A stretch of 64,000 nucleotides of DNA from contig JBKDOL010000121.1 of NCBI GenBank assembly GCA_046343015.1, positions 124,001 through 188,000 on the forward strand. The letters are read 5' to 3'. The DNA is from BJ22 sp021298375 (GTDB lineage: Bacteria > Planctomycetota > Planctomycetia > Pirellulales > Pirellulaceae). Positions within the stretch are counted from its first letter, which is position 1. Each line of letters starts with the position of its first letter. Below the pieces are notes generated by a model that was given only the letters and a program-made list of their open reading frames with translations, did not search any database and had not been told where the DNA came from. A program made the position numbers and the translations under genes. Shown here in pieces: positions 23,869-32,720 of the stretch.

Positions 23869-25119
23869 CTAGCGCAACTTGGCGACGGCCGCGCCGACCG
23901 CATCGACAAAGTAATCGACTTCACCGAGCGTGTTGTAGAGGTAGAAGCTCACCCGGCTACTTGCCGACAGGCCCAGTTTCTCATGCAGGGGCATCGCGCA
24001 GTGATGACCGGCCCGCGTGGCGATCCCCTGCAGGTCGAGCTTGATTGCCAGGTCCTGGGGATGGACCCGATCGATGACGAAACTGGCGATTCCCGCGCGG
24101 TCGTGGCGCGGACCGAGCAGTCTGAAACCGTCGACCTCCTGCTCGAGCCGAAAAATGGCGTGCTCCACCAACTGCCGCTCATGCTGCTGAATTGCCTCCA
24201 GCCCGACCACATCCAGGTAGTCGATCGCGGCATGCAGTCCAATCGCTTCCACAATCGGTGGCGTTCCCGCTTCGAAGCGGGCGGGAATTTCTCCGGGCGT
24301 GAAGCCGTCCCAAGTCACCCGGTCAATCATGCTTCCACCACCGAGAAATGGCGGCCATGAGTCGAGTAACTCAAAGCGCCCGTAGAGCACTCCGATACCG
24401 GTGGGACCAAGCAACTTGTGTCCGCTGAAGGCGACCAGGTCGGCGTCCCACTGCCGCACATTCAGCGGTTCATGCGGGGCGTGCTGAGCGGCGTCGACCA
24501 CGGTCAGCACATTCCGCGCACGGGCCAAGCGGCAAAAGTCAGACACCGGATTGACCGTCCCCAATACATTAGACACGGCGGCAAAGGCAAACACCCGGGT
24601 CCGCTCATTCAGCTGCGCTGCGACGACTTCCGGGTGAATCAGCCCCTGCTGGTCAACCGGCACAAACCGCACCGTGGCGCCCGTCCGCGCGGCCATTTGC
24701 TGCCAAGGCACAATGTTAGAGTGATGTTCCAATTCGGTCAGCAGAATCTCGTCGCCTGGCCGCAGTTGCACTTCGCCCCACGCCCGCGCGACCAGATTAA
24801 TCCCCGCTGTAGTACCCGAAGTGAAGACAATCTCCCGCGGATTGTCGGTTCCCACGAACCGGGCTACCGCAGCCCGCGCCGCCTCGAACTGAAAAGTGCT
24901 CTGCTCACTCAACCAATGGTTGCCGCGGTGCACGTTGGCATAGGTCTGTCGATAGGCGGCTGACATCGAATCAATCACCTGATTCGGGCGCTGGGTGGAA
25001 GCCGCGTTGTCCAGGAACACCAACGGTCGCTGCCGATGAATCTGCTGGTCGAGAATCGGAAAGTCTCTTCGCCACTTTTCGGGAGAGAACGGCACTGCCT
25101 GCCGAACATCGGTTGCCAT
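23869..25119 (-). CDS. sufS: Cysteine desulfurase SufS
   Basis: 416 residues, fold type I PLP enzyme (class II desulfurase) that takes sulfur from cysteine for Fe-S and other sulfur-containing cofactors. The PLP lysine is K235 in SGHKLLGPTG, PLP contacts are in ELEHHSNIVPWQ and VVDAAQHAPH, and the persulfide Cys is C374 in RAGHHCAMPLHE. Other suf genes are not adjacent. It lies 27 bp downstream of the dehydrogenase gene on the same strand. Its product could supply LipA and ThiS sulfur, but that is inference. Confidence 0.93.
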   Translation of the reverse strand: MATDVRQAVPFSPEKWRRDFPILDQQIHRQRPLVFLDNAASTQRPNQVIDSMSAAYRQTYANVHRGNHWLSEQSTFQFEAARAAVARFVGTDNPREIVFTSGTTAGINLVARAWGEVQLRPGDEILLTELEHHSNIVPWQQMAARTGATVRFVPVDQQGLIHPEVVAAQLNERTRVFAFAAVSNVLGTVNPVSDFCRLARARNVLTVVDAAQHAPHEPLNVRQWDADLVAFSGHKLLGPTGIGVLYGRFELLDSWPPFLGGGSMIDRVTWDGFTPGEIPARFEAGTPPIVEAIGLHAAIDYLDVVGLEAIQQHERQLVEHAIFRLEQEVDGFRLLGPRHDRAGIASFVIDRVHPQDLAIKLDLQGIATRAGHHCAMPLHEKLGLSASSRVSFYLYNTLGEVDYFVDAVGAAVAKLR

Positions 25120-25146
25120 CGCCTGTTTATGCTCCTGTTGCTTGAA

Positions 25147-26079
25147 TCACTGCCGGCTTGGAACTCGTCCGATCCAATCGATGCCGGATAATCGGGCCAA
25201 CGCCAACTGCAAGGCATGTGTTCCCAGCCGACTTCCCCCCTGAGCCTGCAGAGCCACATAGAGTTGCTGGGCCAGGGCTAAACCCGGAAGAGACAACTGC
25301 ATCCGCCGGGCTTCCTGTAACACAATTCCCATGTCCTTGACGAAGTGCTCGACAAAGAACCCCGGATCAAACTGGTTAGCAATAATCCGCGGCCCGAGAT
25401 TGGAAAGCGACCAACTCCCTGCGGCACCACTGCCTACCGACTGCATCACGCGCTCGAGGTCCAAACCGGCCCGCTGTGCATACAGCAACGCCTCACAGAC
25501 ACCGATCATGTTGGTCGCAATCAAGGTTTGATTGACCATTTTGGTGTGTTGTCCGCTCCCCGGAGGCCCCTGATGGACGATCGTTTTGCCCAGAGTTTCA
25601 AACAGTTTCTGCCAATAAGAACAGGCTGACTCACTGCCTCCCAGCATGATCGAGAGCGTGGCATTCCTTGCTCCCACATCCCCGCCAGAGACCGGAGCAT
25701 CAATCGCTTCCACTCCCCGCTCCCGAGCCAGCTCGGCTAATTCGACCGCCAGCGAAGGCTCGCTAGTCGTGAAGTCGATCAGCGTCGCTCCCGACGTCAT
25801 CCGCTCCAACGCGCCGTGGGAACCGAGGTACACGGTCCGGACATCGCTCGGGAAACCGACCATCGAGCAGACCACATCCGCACCGTTTGCGACCTCGGCC
25901 GGGCTCGCACACCAGACCGCTCCCGCCGTGATTAACTCGGCAGCCTTACCGGCCGTTCTGGAGTAAACTCGCAACGGATAGCCTGCACGCAGCAAATGGC
26001 CGCACATGCTGCGTCCCATCACGCCGGTGCCAATCCAGCCAACCACCGGCTGAGGAACTTCATTCATGGAATTGTTCAT
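25147..26079 (-). CDS. NAD(P)-dependent beta-hydroxyacid dehydrogenase (HIBADH family)
   Basis: 310 residues. N-terminal Rossmann signature VGWIGTGVMGRSMCGHLL; substrate motif DAPVSGGDVGARNATLSIMLGG; catalytic-lysine helix GSGQHTKMVNQTLIATNM; an all-alpha C-terminal domain. The family reduces or oxidises short beta-hydroxyacids such as 3-hydroxyisobutyrate, tartronate semialdehyde or 6-phosphogluconate-like substrates. The exact one is not readable. It probably shares a transcript with sufS. Confidence 0.9.
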   Translation of the reverse strand: MNNSMNEVPQPVVGWIGTGVMGRSMCGHLLRAGYPLRVYSRTAGKAAELITAGAVWCASPAEVANGADVVCSMVGFPSDVRTVYLGSHGALERMTSGATLIDFTTSEPSLAVELAELARERGVEAIDAPVSGGDVGARNATLSIMLGGSESACSYWQKLFETLGKTIVHQGPPGSGQHTKMVNQTLIATNMIGVCEALLYAQRAGLDLERVMQSVGSGAAGSWSLSNLGPRIIANQFDPGFFVEHFVKDMGIVLQEARRMQLSLPGLALAQQLYVALQAQGGSRLGTHALQLALARLSGIDWIGRVPSRQ

Positions 26080-26181
26080 CCGAAAGAGACTTCACTGGCC
26101 CGAGGAAGCTACCCTCCCACCAGAGTTTGAATCAGACTAACGCCCCAGCAGTCTGCCCTCGAGCAGGGGGACCCGCGACGC

Positions 26182-26751
26182 TCAGTCCCATTCGGGCCGC
26201 TTGAGCAACTCAGAAACGATGATCGCCTGGCGGATGCTCGCCGGCGAACGCAAAATCTGGCCGAGGCCGACAGAATTAATGACCGGAGTCTGTCTCTCCG
26301 GGGGAAGATTCAAGACCGGTTTTGGTTTGGCGGCTTGCTGGGAAGTCCCAGCTTGCTGTTGCTGACGGCTCTTCCCCTTTCCCGCGGCTTGACCACTGCC
26401 GAGTTGGCCGACCTCATGGTCAAGGTTTTGCTGGATACGCTGCCGAGCCTTTTGTCCCTTCTCAGCGACCTCCCGCCCCAGTTGCCTCGTGTGCTGGGAG
26501 ATCTCCGCTGCTCCCGAATCAATGTGCTGACGGACATGTTCGGCCACCGTTTGTCCACTCGGAAATGGCTCGGGCTCGCCTGCCAAATCGATCACGTCTT
26601 CAGCGGGTACCGACCGCGCAGACCGGGAGTTGCCGGAAGCTGGCGCCATCGGCCGCGCGGGCGGCTTGGCAGTCCCCGGCTGCTGGCCCTTTTGCTGGGC
26701 CGCTCGTCGCTCCGCAGCTTTTCTCAAGAATTCTTCGATGTCGCGAGCCAT
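26182..26751 (-). CDS. Planctomycete-type small basic/Gln-rich protein of unknown function
   Basis: 189 residues from ATG 26751, which has GAGGT 6-10 bp upstream; the frame extends to 26781 without need. The N-terminus MARDIEEFLRKAAERRAAQQ is followed by a low-complexity Ala/Pro/Gln/Lys-rich region. A short hydrophobic C-terminal block (LGQILRSPASIRQAIIVSELLKRP) looks like a conserved peptide motif. It lies 63 bp downstream of floA on the same strand, so it may share that membrane-domain context. No enzyme motif is seen. Confidence 0.7.
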   Translation of the reverse strand: MARDIEEFLRKAAERRAAQQKGQQPGTAKPPARPMAPASGNSRSARSVPAEDVIDLAGEPEPFPSGQTVAEHVRQHIDSGAAEISQHTRQLGREVAEKGQKARQRIQQNLDHEVGQLGSGQAAGKGKSRQQQQAGTSQQAAKPKPVLNLPPERQTPVINSVGLGQILRSPASIRQAIIVSELLKRPEWD

Positions 26752-26814
26752 CGTTACCTCACCCTGACTGAGCCGAACCACAGGACTGAACGGAGGGATG
26801 CTCCGTCGTTTCGA

Positions 26815-27969
26815 TTACTGCGCCGTTTCGGCTGTCTTTGTTGCCGGTTGACTGCTGGTCGCGACGGACCGCCGCATTTCAGTGTCGGCCTCAATGTTCC
26901 GCATCTTGAAGTAGTCGAGAATCCCCAGTTTGCCTGAGCGGAAACTCTCGGCAATTGCCCGCGGGACCTCTGCCTCTGACTCGATCACCTTGGCACGGCT
27001 CTCCTGAATCGAGGCAACTTTTTCCTGCTCCAGGGCGACGGCATGCGCCCGCCGCATCTCAGCCCTGGCGCGAGCAACTCGCGTGTCAGCCTCAGCCTGA
27101 TCGGCCTTGAGTCGGGCGCCAACGTTTTCACCCACGTCAATATCCGCGATATCGATCGAAACAATCTCGAAGGCTGTCTGGGAATCAAGTCGCCGCGCGA
27201 GCACCGCCTTGGATATCCGATCGGGATTCTCCAGCACGACCCAGTGATCCTCTGCAGAGCCGATCGCACTGACGATTCCTTCACCGACCCGGGCGATGAT
27301 CGTCTCCTCCGTTGCACCACCGATCAATTGCTGCAAGTTGGAACGAACCGTGACGCGCGCCGAAACCTTGAGCTGAATTCCGTTCTTGGCGACAGCATCC
27401 AGCGAGCGCCGCGCTGAGCCCCGCGGGGGACAGTCGATTACGCGGGGATACACGCTCGTCTGGACCGCTTCAAGTACATTCCGTCCGGCGAGATCGATCG
27501 CGGTTGCCTCACGAAACGTCAGCTTGATTGTCTTGGCCTTGTTGGCTGCGATTAAGGCGCGAATCACCAGCGGAACATTTCCGCCAGCCAGAAAATGCGC
27601 CTCCAGCGCCCGCGTCGTCAGCTCGGGGTCATTCAACCCGGCCTGCACCGCCATGATTTTGCTCGGGACAATCACACCCGGTTTGACATGTCGGAAAGTC
27701 ATCCCGACCAAATCCCAGAAACTGACTTTGGCTCCCGTCAGAAACGACTGGATCCACCAGCGGAAGTAGGACAGAAATACGGAGAAAATAACCAGCAACA
27801 CCAGCAGGACGACAAAGATCACCACAATCAGGGCAACTTGGCCCGGACTGAGTTGCTGCTGGGCAAACAAACTGCCGCTCAACTGGGGGAGCGAAGCCGA
27901 GGTAATCGAGTTGTCGAAGAAAGCTGAAACTGGCAAAGGCAGCGAGAGCGGGTTCATGGCCCATTCCAT
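26815..27969 (-). CDS. floA: Flotillin-like protein FloA (UPF0365)
   Basis: 384 residues; FloA is about 330, the excess being an N-terminal leader and a C-terminal tail. A single membrane segment (about 40-65, VALIVVIFVVLLVLLVIFSVFL) leads into a hairpin and an SPFH domain with the family phrases FWDLVGMTFRHVKPGVIVPSKIM and AIDLAGRNVLEAVQTSVYPRVIDCP. A long Ala/Glu/Arg coiled coil follows (ARLKADQAEADTRVARARAEMRRAHA). It scaffolds membrane microdomains. ATG at 27957 is an alternative start. A strong terminator lies immediately upstream, so expression may depend on antitermination or a promoter inside that element. Confidence 0.92.
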   Translation of the reverse strand: MEWAMNPLSLPLPVSAFFDNSITSASLPQLSGSLFAQQQLSPGQVALIVVIFVVLLVLLVIFSVFLSYFRWWIQSFLTGAKVSFWDLVGMTFRHVKPGVIVPSKIMAVQAGLNDPELTTRALEAHFLAGGNVPLVIRALIAANKAKTIKLTFREATAIDLAGRNVLEAVQTSVYPRVIDCPPRGSARRSLDAVAKNGIQLKVSARVTVRSNLQQLIGGATEETIIARVGEGIVSAIGSAEDHWVVLENPDRISKAVLARRLDSQTAFEIVSIDIADIDVGENVGARLKADQAEADTRVARARAEMRRAHAVALEQEKVASIQESRAKVIESEAEVPRAIAESFRSGKLGILDYFKMRNIEADTEMRRSVATSSQPATKTAETAQ

Positions 27970-27984
27970 TTCGTGGCAGGCAAC

Positions 27985-28016
27985 AAAAAAGCGGTGCGGA
28001 CCACCGTCCGCACCGC
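27985..28016 (-). terminator. Rho-independent terminator just upstream of floA
   Basis: A perfect 11-bp inverted repeat (27991-28001 with 28006-28016, 4-nt loop) is followed on the minus strand by six T (27990-27985). It terminates transcripts coming from the Gfo/Idh/MocA gene and lies only 16 bp before the floA ATG. Confidence 0.88.
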
Positions 28017-28153
28017 CTTGATTCTAGCCGATTTTCCCTCCCGACTACAGAACCGCTGCCGCCGCGTAGCTCGCATTTTCCGGGCAAAATCGCCGGGCCG
28101 CTTGCTTTCCGCAACCCGTTCCCTTCCGCCCCCTGGCCGGACGACAGGGTTCG

Positions 28154-29362
28154 CTAACGCCGAGCCAGCGCGTGTCGCATCGGCAACCACGCTCCATCCT
28201 GCTGGCTGCTCGCAACCGCCTGCTGGATGAAATACATCCCTTCCACCCCATCCTGAACATTGGGGTAAACCGTGTTGGTCCGCTCAAATTTCTCTCCCGC
28301 AGCCCGCTGGCACATCGCGTCGTAGGCTGAACGATACACGTTGGCAAACGCCTCAAAAAAGGCCTCCGGGTGGCCGCTCGGCAATCGGCAGGCCGAGGCT
28401 CCGCTGCGGTTCATAAACGGAGCGTTCGGATCGCGGGTGTAGATCCGGTGTGGTTGTCCGTTCTGCCGGACAATCATCTCGTTGGGATTTTCCTGGCGCC
28501 AGACCAAGGCGCCCTTGGTGCCGTCGATTTCGATGTACAGGTCGTTTTCCCGACCGTGACTGATCTGAGACGCCGTCACGGTGCCCAGGCCGCCATTCTC
28601 AAATTTAATCATCGTCGTCCCGTAGTCATCGAGCTTGCGGCCAGCCTCAAAGGTCCGCAGCTGCGAGCTGATTTTTTCCGGCATCAAGCCCGTCATGTAC
28701 CGGGTCAGGTTATAAGCGTGGGTGGCGATGTCGCCGAAACATCCCGCGATTCCACTCCGCTGGGGATCGGTTCGCCACGCAGCCTGCTTCTGATCGCTGG
28801 TCTCCAAGCGCGTGCGCAGCCAGCCTTGGATGTAAAAGGCCCGGGTTGCCTGAATCTCTCCCAACTCACCACTGAGGATCATTTCCCGCGCCTGGCGCAC
28901 CAGGGGGTATCCGGTGTAATTGTGCGATACCGCGAACACCACGCCTGACTTGGCCACCGCCTCGGCCAGTGCCTCGGCCTGCGCCAAATCAAACGTCAAC
29001 GGCTTGTCGCAGACCACATTAAAGCCGGCTTCGACCGCCGCCTTGGCAATTTCAAAATGCGTATGGTTCGGCGTCGCGACCGAAATGAAATCCACTCGCT
29101 GGTCCGGACCCAAACTCAATTCGCGCTCAATCAGCTCGCGGTAAGAACCGTAGGCCCGCTCCGGAGTGATGTCGTAATCGGGCGCCGACTCTTTGGCCCG
29201 CACCGGGTCTGAGGACAACGCGCCGGCAACCAAAGCTGCACGATTATCCAGCACGGCCGCGGTCGCATGGACCCGCCCAATAAAGGCCCCCTGTCCACCA
29301 CCCACCAAGGCCATTCGCAACTTGCGATTCAACGGTTGATTGATGCCCATCCCTTTGTTCAC
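28154..29362 (-). CDS. Gfo/Idh/MocA family oxidoreductase
   Basis: 402 residues. NAD(P)-binding N-terminus RMALVGGGQGAFIGRVHATA; the family E-K-P-like element is CDKPLTF with a following HNYTGYP; substrate-side stretch GCFGDIATHAYNLTRYMTG containing the conserved D-x-G/A-x-H. Members oxidise or epimerise sugars, inositols or their derivatives. Planctomycetes carry many of them and the substrate cannot be told. Its 3' end is followed by the strong terminator at 27985-28016. Confidence 0.9.
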   Translation of the reverse strand: MNKGMGINQPLNRKLRMALVGGGQGAFIGRVHATAAVLDNRAALVAGALSSDPVRAKESAPDYDITPERAYGSYRELIERELSLGPDQRVDFISVATPNHTHFEIAKAAVEAGFNVVCDKPLTFDLAQAEALAEAVAKSGVVFAVSHNYTGYPLVRQAREMILSGELGEIQATRAFYIQGWLRTRLETSDQKQAAWRTDPQRSGIAGCFGDIATHAYNLTRYMTGLMPEKISSQLRTFEAGRKLDDYGTTMIKFENGGLGTVTASQISHGRENDLYIEIDGTKGALVWRQENPNEMIVRQNGQPHRIYTRDPNAPFMNRSGASACRLPSGHPEAFFEAFANVYRSAYDAMCQRAAGEKFERTNTVYPNVQDGVEGMYFIQQAVASSQQDGAWLPMRHALARR

Positions 29363-29407
29363 CTCTCACTAGACTTCAGCCCCTGCCTGACGACTGCCAG
29401 CCAGCTG

Positions 29408-29433
29408 CAACTGCCAGCTACAACTGCCAGACA
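29408..29433. repeat. Two-copy 13-bp tandem repeat
   Basis: caactgccagcta at 29408 and caactgccagaca at 29421, with related actgccagcc immediately upstream. It lies in the 210-bp gap upstream of the oxidoreductase gene. Confidence 0.75.
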
Positions 29434-29572
29434 ATTCCGGCAATCCAGTCGCCCCGAAACAACCGATTCTCGGCTGAGCCGGTTCGGAATCTGGTCACCT
29501 TAATTGAGCCTCACAGCTGGGACAAGCAGCCCCGGAGTTTCAGGGCCTGGCCCAGCCGACATCAACGGCGAA

Positions 29573-30475
29573 TTATTCGGCGTCCGCATCGGCATCGTTC
29601 GACTCGACACCGGACTCGGGAGCGCGAATTTGAGCAAACAGCTTGAGCGCATCGAGCAGCCGCAAAACTTCTGCCTGACTGATTTCCTCCCAGCCCCCCG
29701 CCTTGTGCCGCACAATCGCCAGCTTGAATGCCGAAGTGGCCTCAGCGAAGTCGTCAGGCAGGTTTCGGAAACTCTCAAACAACCGCGCCGGCGGCAGGCT
29801 CTCCAAACTCTCAGCGCTGACCCAGTCCGCTCCGCCAGACTCGCGTGACGAAGCCGGAGCATCGCCGAAATCAGGCCCCTCATCCCGCGGCTCCGACTGA
29901 AAGCCCGAATCGCGCTCCGCCTTGACCGCCTCTATATCGAGCTCGCGCGAGCCCAGGGCCGCCGCCTCTTCGTCGGTCTCTGTGGAAATAATCTCACGGT
30001 CGCTCGGCTCTTGACCCGCAGGTTGCCCTAACGACTCCCACCGCTTGGTCCGCATTTGAGACACTGACCAGCGATTCTGCACCGCGCCTTCAAGCCACAT
30101 CTCGGCATCATTCCATTCCAGAGCGGCGTAGAAATGGCTCCAGAAAATCCCGCGATAGCTGTCGAAGTCAGCCCCAAACCGCTCCCACGTCCGCCGCAGC
30201 CGGCCGACATGTTGAGGCGTCACGCCGCCGACAATTTGACTCCAGACCTCGTCCGAACAAGCCGCCGGGGTAAAACCGCCAGCCTTCATCCCCGCTCGCC
30301 ATTCACAAATGATCTTCCCCTTCTCCCAATTGGTCGTGCTGATCAATCGATTCCATTGACCAATAAACGGAGTTGACTCGGCGATCACCTGCGGCGAGGC
30401 AGCGGTCTCCTGCTGAGCTACTTCGAATGGAACATCCAGCTGTTCGGTGCGCTCTGATTGGCCCATGCCCGGCAA
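29573..30475 (-). CDS. Uncharacterised acidic protein
   Basis: 300 residues; not recognised. No signal or membrane segment. The N-terminal half is folded-looking and rich in Trp/Gly (FIGQWNRLISTTNWEKGK, TPQHVGRLRRTWERFG), where a helix-turn-helix-like pattern with the T-P-Q-H-V-G-R-L-R helix is possible. The middle is a charged Glu/Ser-rich linker (about 165-225), and the C-terminal 75 residues form amphipathic helices ending in an acidic tail. A cytoplasmic or DNA-associated role is only a guess. An alternative start at residue 4 exists. Confidence 0.7.
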   Translation of the reverse strand: MPGMGQSERTEQLDVPFEVAQQETAASPQVIAESTPFIGQWNRLISTTNWEKGKIICEWRAGMKAGGFTPAACSDEVWSQIVGGVTPQHVGRLRRTWERFGADFDSYRGIFWSHFYAALEWNDAEMWLEGAVQNRWSVSQMRTKRWESLGQPAGQEPSDREIISTETDEEAAALGSRELDIEAVKAERDSGFQSEPRDEGPDFGDAPASSRESGGADWVSAESLESLPPARLFESFRNLPDDFAEATSAFKLAIVRHKAGGWEEISQAEVLRLLDALKLFAQIRAPESGVESNDADADAE

Positions 30476-30848
30476 CTCTCCTGAATTCGGTGAAGGAAAG
30501 CCACCAAGTTACCCAGCTCCCACGGCTTGCACAGAGGCAAAGCCCGCCAGAGATGCCAATTGGCAAGCAATTATCATCAAGCCGATTTTTCAGGCTGAAT
30601 TGCTTTCCCAACCGGCACTCTCAATCCGTTCCAGAGAGAATCCCGAAGCCCCCAACCACGGTGGAAAACCTGTTGACGAAGTCCCGCCCTCGGCCGGGAC
30701 GGGATGTTAAGTGGGCGGAAGCGAAACCCGTCAGCATGCAGAGAGAACGACCGCGGCTGTCGCCTCGCTGTCTCACTTGCAGCGCAGCCTGGGCCGGAGG
30801 CTCGGCTGCGCAGCCCTTGCGGCAGCTCTTCCGGTCAGGTAACGGAAA
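30476..30848. other. Spacer between unknown gene and anti-sigma gene
   Basis: 373 bp. Several short frames exist but none is credible. Around 30780-30825 a GC-rich inverted repeat (GCAGCC...GGCTGC on the minus strand) lies shortly after the anti-sigma stop and could be a weak terminator, though it has no T-tract. Confidence 0.4.
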
Positions 30849-32720
30849 CTACTGGGGCCTGACGATGATGAGAATCTGCCGCGCGGTCTGCCCGGGTTCC
30901 TGGGAGAAGGAATTCTCGCGTCGCTCTGAACTGGCCGCAGCAGCTCGACCGCCGCCGCCGCCCGCCAGTCCCGCCTGAGGCTCCGCCGCCTGAGCCCCCG
31001 CCGACTGGGCTGACCGGAGTGGCCCCTCGTCACTAGTCCGCTGACTGGACTGGCTTGGCTGAGGGTAAGCTTGACTGCGGAGCTGACTCAAATTGCTCTC
31101 AAAGCCGGTCCGCTGATCGCGTTTCGCGTTTCGCTGAAGCTGACTTTCCTCGGCCGCCGCAACTCCCTGGCTACTGCGACCACCTTCAGTCGGAGCGCCC
31201 AATCGGTATTGCCGGGCATTCGATCGATTGACTACCGCTTCAATCGGAGCGGATTCCTCGAGCCCCAGATAAGCGATCTGCAAGTCCAGCGCAGCAGCAT
31301 CAACTGATTGCTCAGCCGTCTTTTGTTCCTGCTTCTTGTCTGCCGACTGCTCCGGGCGGTCCTCCAAAATCGCCGATGCCGTTTCACTCGGCTTGGCCGG
31401 TTCCACAGCGGCGGCGGCAGACCGCTGAGCAGAATCACGCTGACCTCCAAGTAGCTCAGCTGCGGCACTCCCCGGCAGCAACTTCTCTTTGGCTCTCAGC
31501 TGCTGCAGAAGCTCGGCGGTCTCACTGGAGTCCAACTGGGTCACCTGAGCGTCTGTCCGCAACTCCTCCAGCCACTGGGGCAACTGTGGCTGGGCGGCGC
31601 GAGCCAAATAGACTTCAACTCCTTGAGCTAATTTCGCCTTCAGTCCAGCGGCACCGCCTGCGGGCGCCGCTTCCTTGGCCGCCTCCTTGGACGCGTCCAG
31701 CAACCAGACTTCGAGAGAACCTTGCACTGGGGTTTCGGGAGCCATCGCTGGCGGAGCAACTGCAGGTTGCCCGCCCGCTGGTCGCGCGTCCCCGCCCGCC
31801 GCCCGCAATCCCGGCGAGTCGGCTGGCGCCGCGCCCAGTCCGCCTCCAGCACCCAGCCCGCCTCCGCCGTCGAGACCCGCCTCAGGGCGGGGCGCTGACT
31901 TGGCCATGAACTTGCCTGTTGAACTGGCGTCTGCTGAACTGGGTTCTCCCGAACGTGCCGCCGAATTCTCGGCCATTTGGACCGCGGAAGGCTCGGCCGC
32001 TCTGGCCGGTTCGTTCAGTTCCCCAGCGAGTTGTTGTTTGGCGTCGGCCGCTGCAGCCAAAGATTCGCCTTGAGCCGTAGGCTTTGTTGCGGCGGGTGGT
32101 GCAGCACCGGGCAGGTTGCTCGCTGAGCTACTGGCCAAGTCTCCTGCGGACTCGGCAAGCGCACCATCCGCAGCCGCGCCGCCACGGACCTCGGGCCGCG
32201 GGCCAGTCGGCGCTCGCCGAACCGCCGCCGGATCAGGGTCAGAGGCATTCATCGCCAATTCGCGCTCGCGCTGGCGAGCGTCCAATTCCTTGCGGCGGAC
32301 TTGGGCATCGGTCTGAGCCACCTGAGTCGCTTGCTCGGCAACGTTTCGCGGCCAGAGGAACAGCCCCAAGAGCAGCACGGCTGCCAAAGACCCCGCCAGG
32401 AGATAAACCGAGCGCCAGCCTCCGCGAGGCCCTGTTTCTTCCTCTGTTGCCTTGGGCAATTCGACGACGACTGATCGCTCCCGGATCTCGGCCAACACGC
32501 GACTGGCAAGGTCGCTGCCGGCACCAACTCGCGGCAACTGCCGCAGCTGCGCCCGTTGACCTTCGAGTTGCGTCAAGAGCTCGCGGAGCTTTGGCTGGCG
32601 CTCAAGCTGAGCCCGAAGCTCCGCTGCTTGTTCCGAGGTCAGCTGGTCATCCAGCAGCGCCGACAGGAGTTCCTGAGCTTCCGGATTCGGCGGTTCGTTG
32701 TTTCGCGATTCTAAATTCAT
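30849..32720 (-). CDS. Anti-sigma factor-like membrane protein with very large extracytoplasmic region
   Basis: 623 residues. The N-terminal 75 residues match the anti-sigma/RsgI-RseA-like pattern seen beside ECF sigma genes (EAQELLSALLDDQLTSEQAAELRAQL). One membrane segment lies at about 103-123 (YLLAGSLAAVLLLGLFLW). The remaining 500 residues are Ala/Gly/Gln/Ser-rich with a small folded-looking block near 330-400 (SLEVWLLDASKEAAKEA; EVYLARAAQPQLPQWLEELR). The start overlaps the sigma stop by 4 bp, so the two are translationally coupled. No HxxxCxxC zinc motif is visible, so it is not a classical ZAS protein. Confidence 0.8.
   Translation of the reverse strand: MNLESRNNEPPNPEAQELLSALLDDQLTSEQAAELRAQLERQPKLRELLTQLEGQRAQLRQLPRVGAGSDLASRVLAEIRERSVVVELPKATEEETGPRGGWRSVYLLAGSLAAVLLLGLFLWPRNVAEQATQVAQTDAQVRRKELDARQRERELAMNASDPDPAAVRRAPTGPRPEVRGGAAADGALAESAGDLASSSASNLPGAAPPAATKPTAQGESLAAAADAKQQLAGELNEPARAAEPSAVQMAENSAARSGEPSSADASSTGKFMAKSAPRPEAGLDGGGGLGAGGGLGAAPADSPGLRAAGGDARPAGGQPAVAPPAMAPETPVQGSLEVWLLDASKEAAKEAAPAGGAAGLKAKLAQGVEVYLARAAQPQLPQWLEELRTDAQVTQLDSSETAELLQQLRAKEKLLPGSAAAELLGGQRDSAQRSAAAAVEPAKPSETASAILEDRPEQSADKKQEQKTAEQSVDAAALDLQIAYLGLEESAPIEAVVNRSNARQYRLGAPTEGGRSSQGVAAAEESQLQRNAKRDQRTGFESNLSQLRSQAYPQPSQSSQRTSDEGPLRSAQSAGAQAAEPQAGLAGGGGGRAAAASSERRENSFSQEPGQTARQILIIVRPQ

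Noticed and set aside
30373..30978. 201-codon plus-strand frame between the unknown gene and the anti-sigma gene
   Set aside because: It overlaps both neighbours antisense and is Arg/Pro/Ser-rich without domain features.
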